Source: Ktedonobacteria bacterium brp13 (GTDB lineage: Bacteria; Chloroflexota; Ktedonobacteria; Ktedonobacterales; Ktedonobacteraceae). From it: a DNA stretch of 64,000 nucleotides. The stretch spans positions 8,225,485 through 8,289,484 of the forward strand of contig AP024096.1 in NCBI GenBank assembly GCA_015099395.1, in the 5' to 3' direction. Shown piece after piece: positions 1 to 8,320 of this stretch. Each line of letters opens with the position of its first letter. Within the stretch, counting starts at the first letter, position 1. A program made the translations under genes and the position numbers. The notes under the pieces were generated by a model, which ran no database searches, was not told the DNA's origin, and saw only the letters and a list, made by a program, of their open reading frames with translations.

Positions 1-616
1 AGTTACGATAGAGCCAGAGTACAGCTGGACTTAATTCCTCCACACCACCGGAGACAATCTGGCGTGCCCGTCCCTCTCGTACAGCCTTAGCCGCGTATCC
101 TAGCGCATCCAGACCTGCGCACTGTCCTGAAGAAATTGTTGTGTTGAGTGCGCGTGCGCTCAAACGCATCGCGAGACGCGACGCTGGAGCATTTGCCAGT
201 GTGTTCGGCGCTTCCATCGGACTTACATAGTGTGGCCCCTCTGTGATGGCTGTATAGTCGTAGTTAACCGTACTCTGCAAACCACCCAGGTTACAACCAA
301 CTGTAACCCCCAGTCCATCAGGATCGACCCCCCCGTCTGCCAATCCTGCTGCCTGGATCGCTAATGTGGATGCGCCTAACAAGAACTGCGTACAAGGACG
401 TAAGTACTGTAAACCTCGCTTGCCAAGGAGATCGGCAAATGGTAATGCGCCTACTTTTGAAGCCAGTACAGTCTGATTATAAGGTTCTGTTTGTTCTACG
501 ACTGTTGTCTGGCGTTCTCCTCGTAGCAATGCTGACCAGACAGCATCACTCCCCAGCCCGAAGGGGCTCACTGCCCCCGTCCCAGTGATTACTATTGGCC
601 CATCATACTTTGCCAT
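1..616 (-). CDS. Ketosynthase-like chain length factor (KS-beta), 3' end outside window
   Basis: N-terminal ~205 residues of a beta-ketoacyl synthase fold protein; the rest lies past the left edge. It opens with a typical KS start (PIVITGTGAVSPFG). Around residue 165 the nucleophile-elbow sequence reads SSGQCAGLDAL. Aligned on GLDAL, the position of the catalytic Cys of KS-alpha (GCTSGLDA) is a Gln, the hallmark of chain length factors (KS-beta), where Gln helps decarboxylate malonyl-ACP and the subunit sets chain length with KS-alpha. A Cys one residue later is not at the catalytic position. The ATG at 616 overlaps the stop of the upstream ketosynthase by 14 bases, so the two are probably translationally coupled, as expected for a KS/CLF heterodimer. 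Family is clear; the CLF assignment rests on this one motif. Confidence 0.85.
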   Translation of the reverse strand, partial: MAKYDGPIVITGTGAVSPFGLGSDAVWSALLRGERQTTVVEQTEPYNQTVLASKVGALPFADLLGKRGLQYLRPCTQFLLGASTLAIQAAGLADGGVDPDGLGVTVGCNLGGLQSTVNYDYTAITEGPHYVSPMEAPNTLANAPASRLAMRLSARALNTTISSGQCAGLDALGYAAKAVREGRARQIVSGGVEELSPAVLWLYRN

Positions 617-1829
617 CGTTACACCTCTTCATTACAATCGTAGCGATATTTCCGCCAAAGGCAAATGAGTTACTCATTGCAAACTCGACGGACTTTTCAA
701 TCGCCTGGTTAGGCACAACCGTTTGTAAGCAATCAGGATCGCTTACCTGATAATTCATTGTTGGTGGAATGACACTAGAATAGATTGTTAATGCGCAAGC
801 GACAGCCTCTATTGCGCTTGCCGCACCCATGGTATGTCCTAACATCGATTTAATTGAACTTACAGGAATCTGGTCAGTTCTTTCACCAAAAACATCTCTC
901 ACTGCCAGTGATTCAGAGGAGTCATTGGCATGGGTGCCTGTTCCGTGTGCACTAATGTATGAGATTGATTGCGGCTCCAGGTCGGCTTCCTGTAATGCAC
1001 GATGCATTGAGGCCTTTGCACCGATGCCATCAGGATGCGGCGCTGTGGGATGATGAGCATCGCAGGCCAGACCGTATCCCAACAGCTCCGCATAAATTTT
1101 TGCACCACGAGCTACTGCCCTATCATAATTCTCCAGGATCAATACACCCGCACCTTCACTAACCAGCATACCAGTGCGGTTGAGATCAAAGGGCCGGCAA
1201 ATTTCATGTGCCATCCCTCCCAACCGATGAAAGACGGCAAAGCAGCCACGTGAAATCGCATCGGCTCCTCCCACGATTGCCACATCAATCAGTCCATCCC
1301 GCATCATATCCATTCCCCAGCCAATCGCATAGTTGCCAGCCGCACATGCGGTTGGTATGACATGACAAGGACCTTCTACTGCAAGCTCTTGCGCAATGGC
1401 CGCCGTAATGAAAGTGGAAGCATAATGGGAAACAAACGTTTCAGAGAGTGCCGGACCGCCTTGAATACGCCTGTTGTTCTCGGCCTGCGTAATCGAACCA
1501 TTCCCGATCGTGGTTCCTATGCAAACACCAACACGCGCCAGGTCGTAGTCTGCATTCAGAATTTCAGCGTCATTCACTGCCATCCGTGCTGCCGCGACCG
1601 ACAGCTGTGTCGTACGGCCACACACCTTCGGATCAAGTACCTGGAAGTAATCCTTAGGATCGAAGTTCTGCACTTCACCGCCAATGTGTGCATCAAAGAT
1701 ACTTGTATCAAACGCTTGAATGGGCTTTGTGCCGACTGTTCCAGCGATCAGTTTCTCCCAGAAATCGGTGTATCCGCTACCAATCGGTGAGAGCACCCCT
1801 AAACCAGTGATCACGATACGTTGTGTCAT
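603..1829 (-). CDS. Beta-ketoacyl-ACP synthase (KS-alpha, FabF-like, type II PKS)
   Basis: A 408-residue condensing enzyme of the FabF/KS-alpha family, full length for the family. It should elongate an ACP-bound acyl chain by decarboxylative Claisen condensation. The catalytic set is complete: Cys in PTACAAGNYA (about residue 162), His in SAHGTGTHAND (about 296), and Lys and His in SIKSMLGHTMGAA (about 326-332). The ATG at 1829 follows an AGGAG-type ribosome site. It is preceded by an ACP gene 23 bases upstream and overlaps the chain-length-factor-like gene downstream. KS-alpha, KS-beta and ACP together form a minimal type II polyketide synthase. An aryl-polyene-type or highly reducing system is an alternative; no aromatase, cyclase or dehydratase is visible before the window ends. 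Confidence 0.92.
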   Translation of the reverse strand: MTQRIVITGLGVLSPIGSGYTDFWEKLIAGTVGTKPIQAFDTSIFDAHIGGEVQNFDPKDYFQVLDPKVCGRTTQLSVAAARMAVNDAEILNADYDLARVGVCIGTTIGNGSITQAENNRRIQGGPALSETFVSHYASTFITAAIAQELAVEGPCHVIPTACAAGNYAIGWGMDMMRDGLIDVAIVGGADAISRGCFAVFHRLGGMAHEICRPFDLNRTGMLVSEGAGVLILENYDRAVARGAKIYAELLGYGLACDAHHPTAPHPDGIGAKASMHRALQEADLEPQSISYISAHGTGTHANDSSESLAVRDVFGERTDQIPVSSIKSMLGHTMGAASAIEAVACALTIYSSVIPPTMNYQVSDPDCLQTVVPNQAIEKSVEFAMSNSFAFGGNIATIVMKRCNDGKV

Positions 1830-1852
1830 ACTCTCTTCTCCTGCTCAACGTT

Positions 1853-2101
1853 TTAGCTGTTAACTGGCTGCATTACCCCTGAGACAATATTCACAACATC
1901 GGTCAGCGTCTTCATCTGTGCAAAGCTCTCCTCTGGAATGCGTGTGCGGTAGCGCTTCTCAATGCGGGCAACCATCTCCAGGGCCATGACCGAGTCGACG
2001 CCCAGCTGGGTAACGAAGTTATCATTATCGTTAAAGTCGTCAAGTTCAATGATTTCGGCAATGATGGTTTTCAGCTCGTCGTGTAATTGTGTCTCACTCA
2101 T
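1853..2101 (-). CDS. Acyl carrier protein, copy 1
   Basis: An 82-residue ACP. The phosphopantetheine attachment Ser is in LGVDSVMALEM (about residue 37), in the usual place, and the four-helix acidic profile fits. The ATG at 2101 is preceded by AAGGAG. The gene sits between the halogenase-like gene and KS-alpha. It differs from the second ACP (3961-4209) by about six residues only, mostly at the two ends, so the two genes are recent duplicates in direct orientation. It should carry the growing chain for the KS/CLF pair; whether the two ACPs have different jobs cannot be told from sequence. Confidence 0.93.
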   Translation of the reverse strand: MSETQLHDELKTIIAEIIELDDFNDNDNFVTQLGVDSVMALEMVARIEKRYRTRIPEESFAQMKTLTDVVNIVSGVMQPVNS

Positions 2102-2192
2102 AACGTTTGCTCCTTCTTTGGCTTGCGTGTTTTTTTATGATAAGAGGGGTCTCACTCAACAAAAGCGGAGTGAGTGCCCCGGATACGATCTT

Positions 2193-3902
2193 TTAGCCAG
2201 CGATCCCAGTCTTCTCTTTGCTCTCCTGTGCCAGATAAATCCAGCTATGGTTGATCGGATTTGCCTGGTCCATCTGTTGATGGATACCGAGTGCACGCGA
2301 GAGGAGAGGATCACTTTGCCAGGTTGAGACCTGGTTACGCACGGTAGTATCAGTCGAATCGCTGTATGCAGCGATAACTTTATGGACAATCTGGCCTGCT
2401 AGTCTTTCTAGGAACCGAATGCTGGCTACAAATTGAGTATCGAACTCGGTATCGTTGAGTTCTCCTGTTAACCCAAGGTGGAGATTCTTCATAAAATCAA
2501 GGGTATTGTAGTGATCAACAAATGCATCTGTGACTTTTGTAGTATCGATGGCCTCCCATTCACGGTAGAAAACCTGCATACGATTGCTGAGTAGCGTAAA
2601 GCGATGAAGATTAGCCGAAAGCTTGCGGTTACCTGCAAGAACACGAAATTTATCATGGAAGTAAAGCAGCGCGAAGGTTGCCCAATATGCTGCCGTATCC
2701 CAAATGTACTTTGTGACCATTACCTGCGCATTGCCAAGGATAGCGTATTGCTGCTCATAGATATTGAACCAGGTGTTCGCCAGGTTCAGATAGATGCGGT
2801 CATAAACAACAGCCTGCGTTCGGATATCTTCACCGTCTAGTTCTCTGGTGATGAGATCGGTAATGAAGCCATTGCTTAAGGCAATAAAGTCTGAGCCTGG
2901 CGAGTAGAGCGGATCCGTAAAAACGCCTGCCTCTCCCGTAAGACACCAACGATCACCTGAGAAGACTTGCTGACAACTGTAGGAGTACTGTTTCATGACC
3001 CGGAAATCCTGGATATCTGCATGGGACTCTTCTATTGCAGCCGCACATTGTGGTTCGTTACTGCGCAACCATTCGAGTGCCCGGTCAAAGCGATTGAGTG
3101 TATCAAAGGGATGATATTGCGGATCGGTAACGATGCCAACGCTGGTTGAGCCAGAAGCCAGAGGAATAAGCCAGACCCAGTAACCCTTGCCACAGAGATG
3201 GTTGGTGCTGAGATACCGTTTTCCCGTCTTGATACGATCGTGCCAGGCTGAGTCATTTGACCAGGTATCGATATCTATTTTATGGCTAACGCGGAACCAG
3301 ACAGCATTGGTATTATGGGCAACCTTTTGCGCTAGCTTTAATTGTCGTTTCAGTACAGAGCTGCGACCACTCGCATCGACCACCCAATGGGCGTAGATGT
3401 CTAACTCGTTTGTTCCTTGACTCAAATGCAGTGAATGCACATCACTCTGTAGCGCAACCTGCGTCACTTTGCAATCATCCAGGAAGACAATCTCGTGATC
3501 TTGCACCTCCTGACCGAGCTTATTTTCTAGACGGCCGCGGTCTAGCTGATACGAAGGGATAAAGTGTGGAGCAGCCAGGCCGAGCTCTACTCGTCGTGTG
3601 ATATCCTGGTTATCCTCTGTACTGAAAAAGAAGCGCAGGCCAAATTTCCGCAATTGCTGTGTGAGAATATGCTCTTCTAGTCCCAGCGTAACTCCTAAAT
3701 AGTGTGATGAAACCTCTACAGTTGATTCACCCACCTTATACGCCGCTTCTGGTACAGGATGTTTTTGTTTTTCAATAACAATGATTTTGCTATCAGGGCG
3801 TGCCTTTTTAATCTGAAGTGCGAGCGTCAAACCTGCCAGACCTCCACCTAGAATAGCGACATCATACTGTTCATCGGAAGAGGTATTCCCTGCATCGCTC
3901 AT
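2193..3902 (-). CDS. Flavin-dependent halogenase-like oxidoreductase
   Basis: About 569 residues. An N-terminal FAD-binding Rossmann motif (GGGLAGLTLALQ) is followed by KVGESTVE, then RKFGLRFFF, where halogenases carry the active-site Lys. The middle has YWVWLIPL, an exact match to the WxWxIP signature that separates flavin halogenases from monooxygenases, and FTDPLYSPG, matching the FxxPxxSxG signature. From known family behaviour it would use FADH2, O2 and halide to chlorinate or brominate an electron-rich, probably ACP-bound, intermediate. The start is set at the ATG at 3902, seven to eight bases after GAGGAG, not at upstream codons. The C-terminal ~200 residues are less conserved. No flavin reductase partner is seen here. 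A non-halogenating FAD oxidoreductase remains possible. Confidence 0.82.
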   Translation of the reverse strand: MSDAGNTSSDEQYDVAILGGGLAGLTLALQIKKARPDSKIIVIEKQKHPVPEAAYKVGESTVEVSSHYLGVTLGLEEHILTQQLRKFGLRFFFSTEDNQDITRRVELGLAAPHFIPSYQLDRGRLENKLGQEVQDHEIVFLDDCKVTQVALQSDVHSLHLSQGTNELDIYAHWVVDASGRSSVLKRQLKLAQKVAHNTNAVWFRVSHKIDIDTWSNDSAWHDRIKTGKRYLSTNHLCGKGYWVWLIPLASGSTSVGIVTDPQYHPFDTLNRFDRALEWLRSNEPQCAAAIEESHADIQDFRVMKQYSYSCQQVFSGDRWCLTGEAGVFTDPLYSPGSDFIALSNGFITDLITRELDGEDIRTQAVVYDRIYLNLANTWFNIYEQQYAILGNAQVMVTKYIWDTAAYWATFALLYFHDKFRVLAGNRKLSANLHRFTLLSNRMQVFYREWEAIDTTKVTDAFVDHYNTLDFMKNLHLGLTGELNDTEFDTQFVASIRFLERLAGQIVHKVIAAYSDSTDTTVRNQVSTWQSDPLLSRALGIHQQMDQANPINHSWIYLAQESKEKTGIAG

Positions 3903-3960
3903 GGTTTTTTCTCCTCTATTTTTTCTATTGACGTATGCCAGGAGCAAAATTGCTGAATGC

Positions 3961-4209
3961 TTAGCTATTGGCTGGCTGCATCACCCCTGAGACAATGTGC
4001 ACAACATCGGTCAGCGTCTTCATCTGTGCAAAGCTCTCCTCTGGAATGCGTGTGCGGTAGCGCTTTTCGATGCGGGCGACCATCTCCAGGGCCATGACTG
4101 AGTCGACGCCCAACTGGGTAACGAAGTTATCATCATCGTTAAAGTCGTCAAGTTCAATAATCTCACCAATGATAGTTTTCAGCTCATCGTGTAATTGAAG
4201 TTCGTTCAT
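3961..4209 (-). CDS. Acyl carrier protein, copy 2
   Basis: An 82-residue ACP nearly identical to copy 1, with the same LGVDSVMALEM phosphopantetheine site. An in-frame extension reaches 4287, but the ATG at 4209 follows a good AGGAG site and gives the same length as copy 1, so that start is used. The gene lies between fabG (71 bases upstream) and the halogenase-like gene. With copy 1 it brackets the halogenase gene as a direct repeat of about 250 bp. Confidence 0.93.
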   Translation of the reverse strand: MNELQLHDELKTIIGEIIELDDFNDDDNFVTQLGVDSVMALEMVARIEKRYRTRIPEESFAQMKTLTDVVHIVSGVMQPANS

Positions 4210-4279
4210 GACATTGTTCTCCTGTTTTTTCGTACTACTGATCCGAAGATCTTTGTGTAATGTTCGATACGTATCGTAT

Positions 4280-5020
4280 CTAGGCACTTAGTCCACCATC
4301 GATCTCTAACACTGTTCCGGTTATATAGCTGGCATCCTCAGAAAGAAGGAATTTGATAGCAGCCGCAACCTCTTCGGGTTTTCCAAGCCTTCCCTGGGGA
4401 ATACCTTTGAGTAGTCCTGCGCGTTTGCCTTCAGGAATCATTTGCCAGATATCGGTCTCAATAAAGCCTGGCGCTACTGCGTTCACCGTGATACCGTATG
4501 GTGCAACTTCTTTGGCAAGTGATTTGACAAAACCTATCTGTGCCGATTTCGTCGCTCCATAATTGGTCTGCCCAATAACACCAATTCGCCCACCGCTTAC
4601 AGAGCTGACGCAGACGATCCGCCCTGTACGTTGTCGAATCATGCTGTAGATTGAGGCTCGTGTATAATTGAAGATGCCCTTGAGATTGGTCGCAATGACA
4701 TCATCCCAATTTTCTTCCGGCATCATAGCAAGCATGCCGTCGCGTGTGATACCTGCGTTGAGCACCAGGGCATTGATATCACCAATATCCTCCTGTACTT
4801 GCTCAACTACTCGTTTCGCCTGCGTGTAGTCCTGTACACATGCTTGCAGCGATATTACACGTCCAGCCGCTCCCTCTGCTTCAGCCAGAACTTCAGCAGC
4901 CGCTGATTGATTATTATTGTAGGTAAAGGCCACCTGTGCACCTGACCGTGCTAGAGCAAGTACCGTGGCTTTGCCAATGCCTCGTGAGCCGCCTGTCACC
5001 AGAATATTTTTTCCACACAC
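4280..5020 (-). CDS. 3-oxoacyl-ACP reductase (SDR, FabG-like)
   Basis: A short-chain dehydrogenase/reductase of about 246 residues, normal FabG length. It shows the NAD(P) glycine motif TGGSRGIGKA, the NAG motif (LNAGITRDGML), catalytic Ser in SSVSGGRIG and YGATK (catalytic Tyr and Lys). It would reduce the beta-keto group of the ACP-bound chain with NADPH. The reading frame is open to a TTG at 5035, but GAGGAG lies inside that extension and points to the GTG at 5020, seven bases downstream. Its place between the exporter genes and ACP copy 2 ties it to the polyketide pathway and not to housekeeping fatty-acid synthesis. Confidence 0.9.
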   Translation of the reverse strand: MCGKNILVTGGSRGIGKATVLALARSGAQVAFTYNNNQSAAAEVLAEAEGAAGRVISLQACVQDYTQAKRVVEQVQEDIGDINALVLNAGITRDGMLAMMPEENWDDVIATNLKGIFNYTRASIYSMIRQRTGRIVCVSSVSGGRIGVIGQTNYGATKSAQIGFVKSLAKEVAPYGITVNAVAPGFIETDIWQMIPEGKRAGLLKGIPQGRLGKPEEVAAAIKFLLSEDASYITGTVLEIDGGLSA

Positions 5021-5117
5021 TGCTTTTCTCCTCAAAACTGTAAGGCTATTCTATTCCGCGAGCATTATTTTACACAGCCCTGGTTTGCTCTATGCTTGCA
5101 GTAATAAAGAGTTTTTC

Positions 5118-5987
5118 CTACGAAATGACTCTTTTATGAAAAGTTTGTATACCGATAATCAGAAAGATGAAGAAAGAGACACTAAGCCCTAAGACGACCC
5201 AGCCAATAGGGAGGGTAGCACTGGCATGTCCATTGGTGAGCGGCATCATGGCATAACGTAGCCCCTCAGAAGCATAGGTTAATGGATTAAAAAGCGTAAT
5301 TATCTGCAGCACCTTGATAGAACTGATGGAGCTCCAGGAGAAATAGACGCATCCTGTATACAGCGTTGCACTAAAAACCAACGTGAAGAGTAAGTAAATT
5401 TTATCTGGTGAGAGCGCCGCGCCTATGATGAGGCCCAGAGCTGAACTCGATAGCGCATAGAGAAACATAATACCGATAAGAGGAAGCAGCTCATCGCCTC
5501 TTACCTGATAGCCGCTCCCTAAAATCCAATAAGCGAGCAGAAATGTAAGCGCACCCGCAAACATAGCACGTATTGCTGAAAAGAAGACTTTTTCTATGGC
5601 AACCAGGCTAACCGGCAATGGAGCAAGCAAGCGATCATCAATTTCACGAATAGCGCCCAAATCTAAGATGAGTGAAAGCGTGATTGCGAGAATACTCCCC
5701 TGGAAGATAGAGAATGCAATGACTCCAGGTAAGAGAGATGCTGGATATGCTTGATGTGTCGCTCCAACTCCTGGCATGATTCTACCAAAGACGAGGAGGA
5801 GGCAGAGAGGCATTACCAGTGTTTGCACTAAGAACGGTATAATCTCGCGCATTGTAACAACGATGTCACGGCGGAGCGTGTGCCAGAGCGCAGCAGTAAC
5901 AATAGAGGCGCGGCTCCTGGCATGTGTAGTTGTGGTCGCACTGGACGCTGGCTCTCTGGTGAGAGGCGGTGTCGCAATAGTGCTCAT
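5118..5987 (-). CDS. ABC-2 type transporter permease (DrrB-like)
   Basis: A 289-residue membrane protein with a soluble N-terminus and about six predicted TM segments, matching ABC-2/DrrB exporters. The conserved segment LNPLTYASEGLRYAM near residue 245 is typical of the family. Its ATG overlaps the TGA of the ATPase gene (ATGA), so the two are translationally coupled and should form one exporter. It probably exports the polyketide product or confers self-resistance, an inference from operon position. Confidence 0.9.
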   Translation of the reverse strand: MSTIATPPLTREPASSATTTTHARSRASIVTAALWHTLRRDIVVTMREIIPFLVQTLVMPLCLLLVFGRIMPGVGATHQAYPASLLPGVIAFSIFQGSILAITLSLILDLGAIREIDDRLLAPLPVSLVAIEKVFFSAIRAMFAGALTFLLAYWILGSGYQVRGDELLPLIGIMFLYALSSSALGLIIGAALSPDKIYLLFTLVFSATLYTGCVYFSWSSISSIKVLQIITLFNPLTYASEGLRYAMMPLTNGHASATLPIGWVVLGLSVSFFIFLIIGIQTFHKRVIS

Positions 5988-7039
5988 GTGCGTAAGTTCC
6001 TTCCTGTCAAGTAAATGAACACGTCTTCCAGGCTTGCGCGTGTAATGTGCAGATCACGGAGCTCGGCATTCCATTCGGTGACCATGTGAATCGCTTGTGG
6101 AATGAGGGCCGGCGCATCTTCTGCATAGAGACGAAACACGGATATATCAGTTGGATTCTCCGCATCATTGTGCGAGGTTACCTTTTCTACCCTGGAAACT
6201 CCAGCCAGCGATCCCAGAGCGTTTTGGAGTTGAGATGCAGCCGATATCCCTACATCATTGTGAGACTCACTTTGTCCTGCAGTCGCCATGGCATGTTCTG
6301 GGATGCTGACACGCAGTTCAAGTGAGGCCTCGCCGGGAAGCAGGTTTTCTAGCTGAGCCGGAGTATCACAGACAAGGATATGTCCATGATCCATAATGGC
6401 GATGCGATCGCATAGACGTCCTGCCTCCTCCATATCATGAGTTGTAAGCAAAATGGTGATACCGCGCTCTCGTAGTGCACGGATCCTTTCCCAAAGGAAG
6501 AGCCTGGATTGTGGATCAAGATTATTTGTTGGTTCGTCAAGAAACAGCACATCTGGATTATGCATCAGAGCACGGGCGATCATAATGCGTTGGATCATAC
6601 CTCCTGAGTAGTTGCCCACCTTCTCTTTGCTGCGTTTTGTCAGGTCAAACTCCGAGAGAAGTGTATCTGCGCGGGCATTACGTTCTGCTCTTGGAATGCC
6701 ATGATAGCTAGCATGAAAGGTTAGAATTTCACGGGCACTCAGATGCTGATCGAGATTACTTTTTTGAGGAACAACAGCGATGCGCTGTTTTACGCCGATA
6801 GGATCCCGCTCAACGTCGTAATTCATAATAGTGGCAATGCCACTGGTAGGGAGGACACCAGTAGTTAAGATTCCAATGGTGGTCGTCTTTCCCGCACCAT
6901 TTGGTCCCAGTAAGCCAAAGATCTCGCCACGTTGAACAGTAAAAGAGATGTCATCCACAGCATTGGCCGTAGCCTTAGGGTGGCTTTTGACGAGATGACG
7001 GACTTCAATAGCAGGAACGTTTTTTTGAGTAGATAGCAT
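5984..7039 (-). CDS. ABC transporter ATP-binding protein (DrrA-like)
   Basis: A 351-residue ABC ATPase. Walker A is GPNGAGKTT, the Q-loop region is VVPQKSNLD, the signature is NYSGGMIQR, Walker B is VLFLDEPTNNLD and the switch His is in LTTHDMEEA. An extra C-terminal domain of about 110 residues is typical of DrrA-like drug and lipid exporters. It energises the permease encoded directly downstream (four-base overlap). It follows the hydrolase gene by 124 bases that contain a folded intercistronic element. Confidence 0.93.
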   Translation of the reverse strand: MLSTQKNVPAIEVRHLVKSHPKATANAVDDISFTVQRGEIFGLLGPNGAGKTTTIGILTTGVLPTSGIATIMNYDVERDPIGVKQRIAVVPQKSNLDQHLSAREILTFHASYHGIPRAERNARADTLLSEFDLTKRSKEKVGNYSGGMIQRIMIARALMHNPDVLFLDEPTNNLDPQSRLFLWERIRALRERGITILLTTHDMEEAGRLCDRIAIMDHGHILVCDTPAQLENLLPGEASLELRVSIPEHAMATAGQSESHNDVGISAASQLQNALGSLAGVSRVEKVTSHNDAENPTDISVFRLYAEDAPALIPQAIHMVTEWNAELRDLHITRASLEDVFIYLTGRNLRT

Positions 7040-7083
7040 CTATGTAACCCCTCTTGCTATTTTGCCTTGTAATGCACTAAGAT

Positions 7084-7145
7084 CTTATTCCGAAACCCAA
7101 CGCGACTGGCGTCGCTAGTGCTCTGCACTCAGGTTTTCGGATAAG
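7084..7145 (-). other. Folded intercistronic element (possible three-way junction)
   Basis: Between the hydrolase and ABC ATPase genes. An outer stem pairs 7084-7097 with 7132-7145 (CTTAT, CCGAAA and CC against their complements, with two single-base bulges). It encloses two perfect hairpins: GCGAC-TGGC-GTCGC (7102-7115) and AGTGC-TCT-GCACT (7117-7129). No T-run follows, so it is not a classical terminator. It could be an RNA processing or stability element, or a small dispersed palindrome. Pairing was judged by eye. Confidence 0.5.
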
Positions 7146-7162
7146 TAGTAAGCCAGTCGGTA

Positions 7163-7954
7163 TCAGGCTGCATTATTTTGTGATTGCTGACGTTTGTTTT
7201 TTGTGAGAGCCAGGGCAAATTCGATTGAACGAGTTTCGATGATCTCTTTATCGTAGTCGAGTGTCGCTACGTGGTTGCTGCGTTCGAGAGAGATATGTTC
7301 GACAGGCACTGTGACGTTTTCAAACCAGGTGTCATCTTGTTCATCTTTAGGGCAGTGCCGACTTGTAAATGCAAGTATGGGACTCTGAATCTCGCTGAGA
7401 TGCTGACATATTTCGGCTCGTGCTTGCTCTACTGATACCATTGGTGCGAAAGGGATCTGGAGATAAGCAAGCACAGGAGGCGCTTGCGGATCTTCCACTT
7501 GTTTTGGAAGAGTGGGCCATACAAAAAACTGCTTGCCACTTTGAATGACTCTTTGAATGGCGCTAACACCTTCGCTATGGGCTGGCTTGAAAAAACCGTT
7601 AATGATCATTAAACCAGATAGTGTTGAGTGCTGTAGCGCAAGCCATGCGGCCAGGCTACCTCCTGAGCAGAGCCCTCCCACGAAGACATGCTGATAGCGC
7701 TCTGTCAACTTCTTGTATGTGTTTTCCGCACATTGGGTGTAGTCCGACCATTGTGTCGTCAGCATTTCATTGGCGGATGTACCATGCCCGGGTAGCAATG
7801 GAGCCTCGACAGCAAAGCCGGCTCTGGCAAAGGCTTCCGCCCAGGGGCGAAGTTGCTGCGGTGTGCCTGTATAGCCATGCAGCAGCAGTACTCCTCCATG
7901 AGAACCCTCGGTAACCGAGATTGGCTCTGCACCAGGCATAATTGGAGTAGACAT
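7163..7954 (-). CDS. Alpha/beta hydrolase (carboxylesterase/Est30-like) with Cys at the nucleophile position
   Basis: A 263-residue alpha/beta hydrolase resembling the Est30-type carboxylesterase group. The oxyanion region is LLLHGYTGTP (about residue 24) and a conserved PLLPGHGTS follows. The nucleophile elbow reads GGLCSGG, where the family has GLSxGG, so the nucleophile position is Cys. The catalytic His is probably in SNHVATLDYD near residue 228, followed by the family's usual Asp-rich end. The start ATG at 7954 has an AAGGAG site. It is the first gene upstream of the exporter and polyketide genes on the same strand and may be a thioesterase or editing hydrolase of that pathway; independent function is equally possible. 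Confidence 0.82.
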   Translation of the reverse strand: MSTPIMPGAEPISVTEGSHGGVLLLHGYTGTPQQLRPWAEAFARAGFAVEAPLLPGHGTSANEMLTTQWSDYTQCAENTYKKLTERYQHVFVGGLCSGGSLAAWLALQHSTLSGLMIINGFFKPAHSEGVSAIQRVIQSGKQFFVWPTLPKQVEDPQAPPVLAYLQIPFAPMVSVEQARAEICQHLSEIQSPILAFTSRHCPKDEQDDTWFENVTVPVEHISLERSNHVATLDYDKEIIETRSIEFALALTKNKRQQSQNNAA

Positions 7955-8320
7955 GAGTGATCTCCTTTTATCCGATAAAGAATTTTATGTGACTGACTAT
8001 TTTTTAGGCTTCATGATAGTCAAGTATGTTATCTCTCGCTTACCATAAGCTTTCCTATCGCGTAAATGTCTATGTTCGGGGACGGCACATAGGCATGTAG
8101 GCATGTAAATACATAGAAGGATGCAAAGTAAGTAAGCATTGTTTGTCTGAAATGCAGCATGTGAGGAAAATAAGCGGTGGATGCAGAAGGCTCCAACGCT
8201 CACTAGCCGAGTGAATGTTCGCTCGGATAGTGGATCAGTGGTGAAGAAGCTGTCCGGGTGTGATGAAGGTATGCTGGATGTAGCATAGATGAGAAGTTCC
8301 TTGCCTCTACCTCACATAGT
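7955..8320. promoter_or_regulatory. Intergenic region upstream of the polyketide operon
   Basis: No convincing gene. Upstream of the hydrolase start lies an inverted repeat TGACTAT (7994-8000) / ATAGTCA (8016-8022), one arm of which overlaps a TTGACT that could be a minus-strand -35 box; no good -10 follows. A second, imperfect inverted repeat with 15-base arms (8201-8215 / 8218-8232, two mismatches) could be a terminator or operator. The short open frames here have no usable ribosome site. Confidence 0.3.

Noticed and set aside
1362..1790. Plus-strand 142-codon open frame opposite KS-alpha
   Set aside because: Antisense shadow of a clear ketosynthase gene, with no protein-like motif.
7997..8203. 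Minus-strand 68-codon open frame between hydrolase and Rieske genes
   Set aside because: Cys/His-rich by chance, no ribosome site, and it overlaps the likely promoter region.
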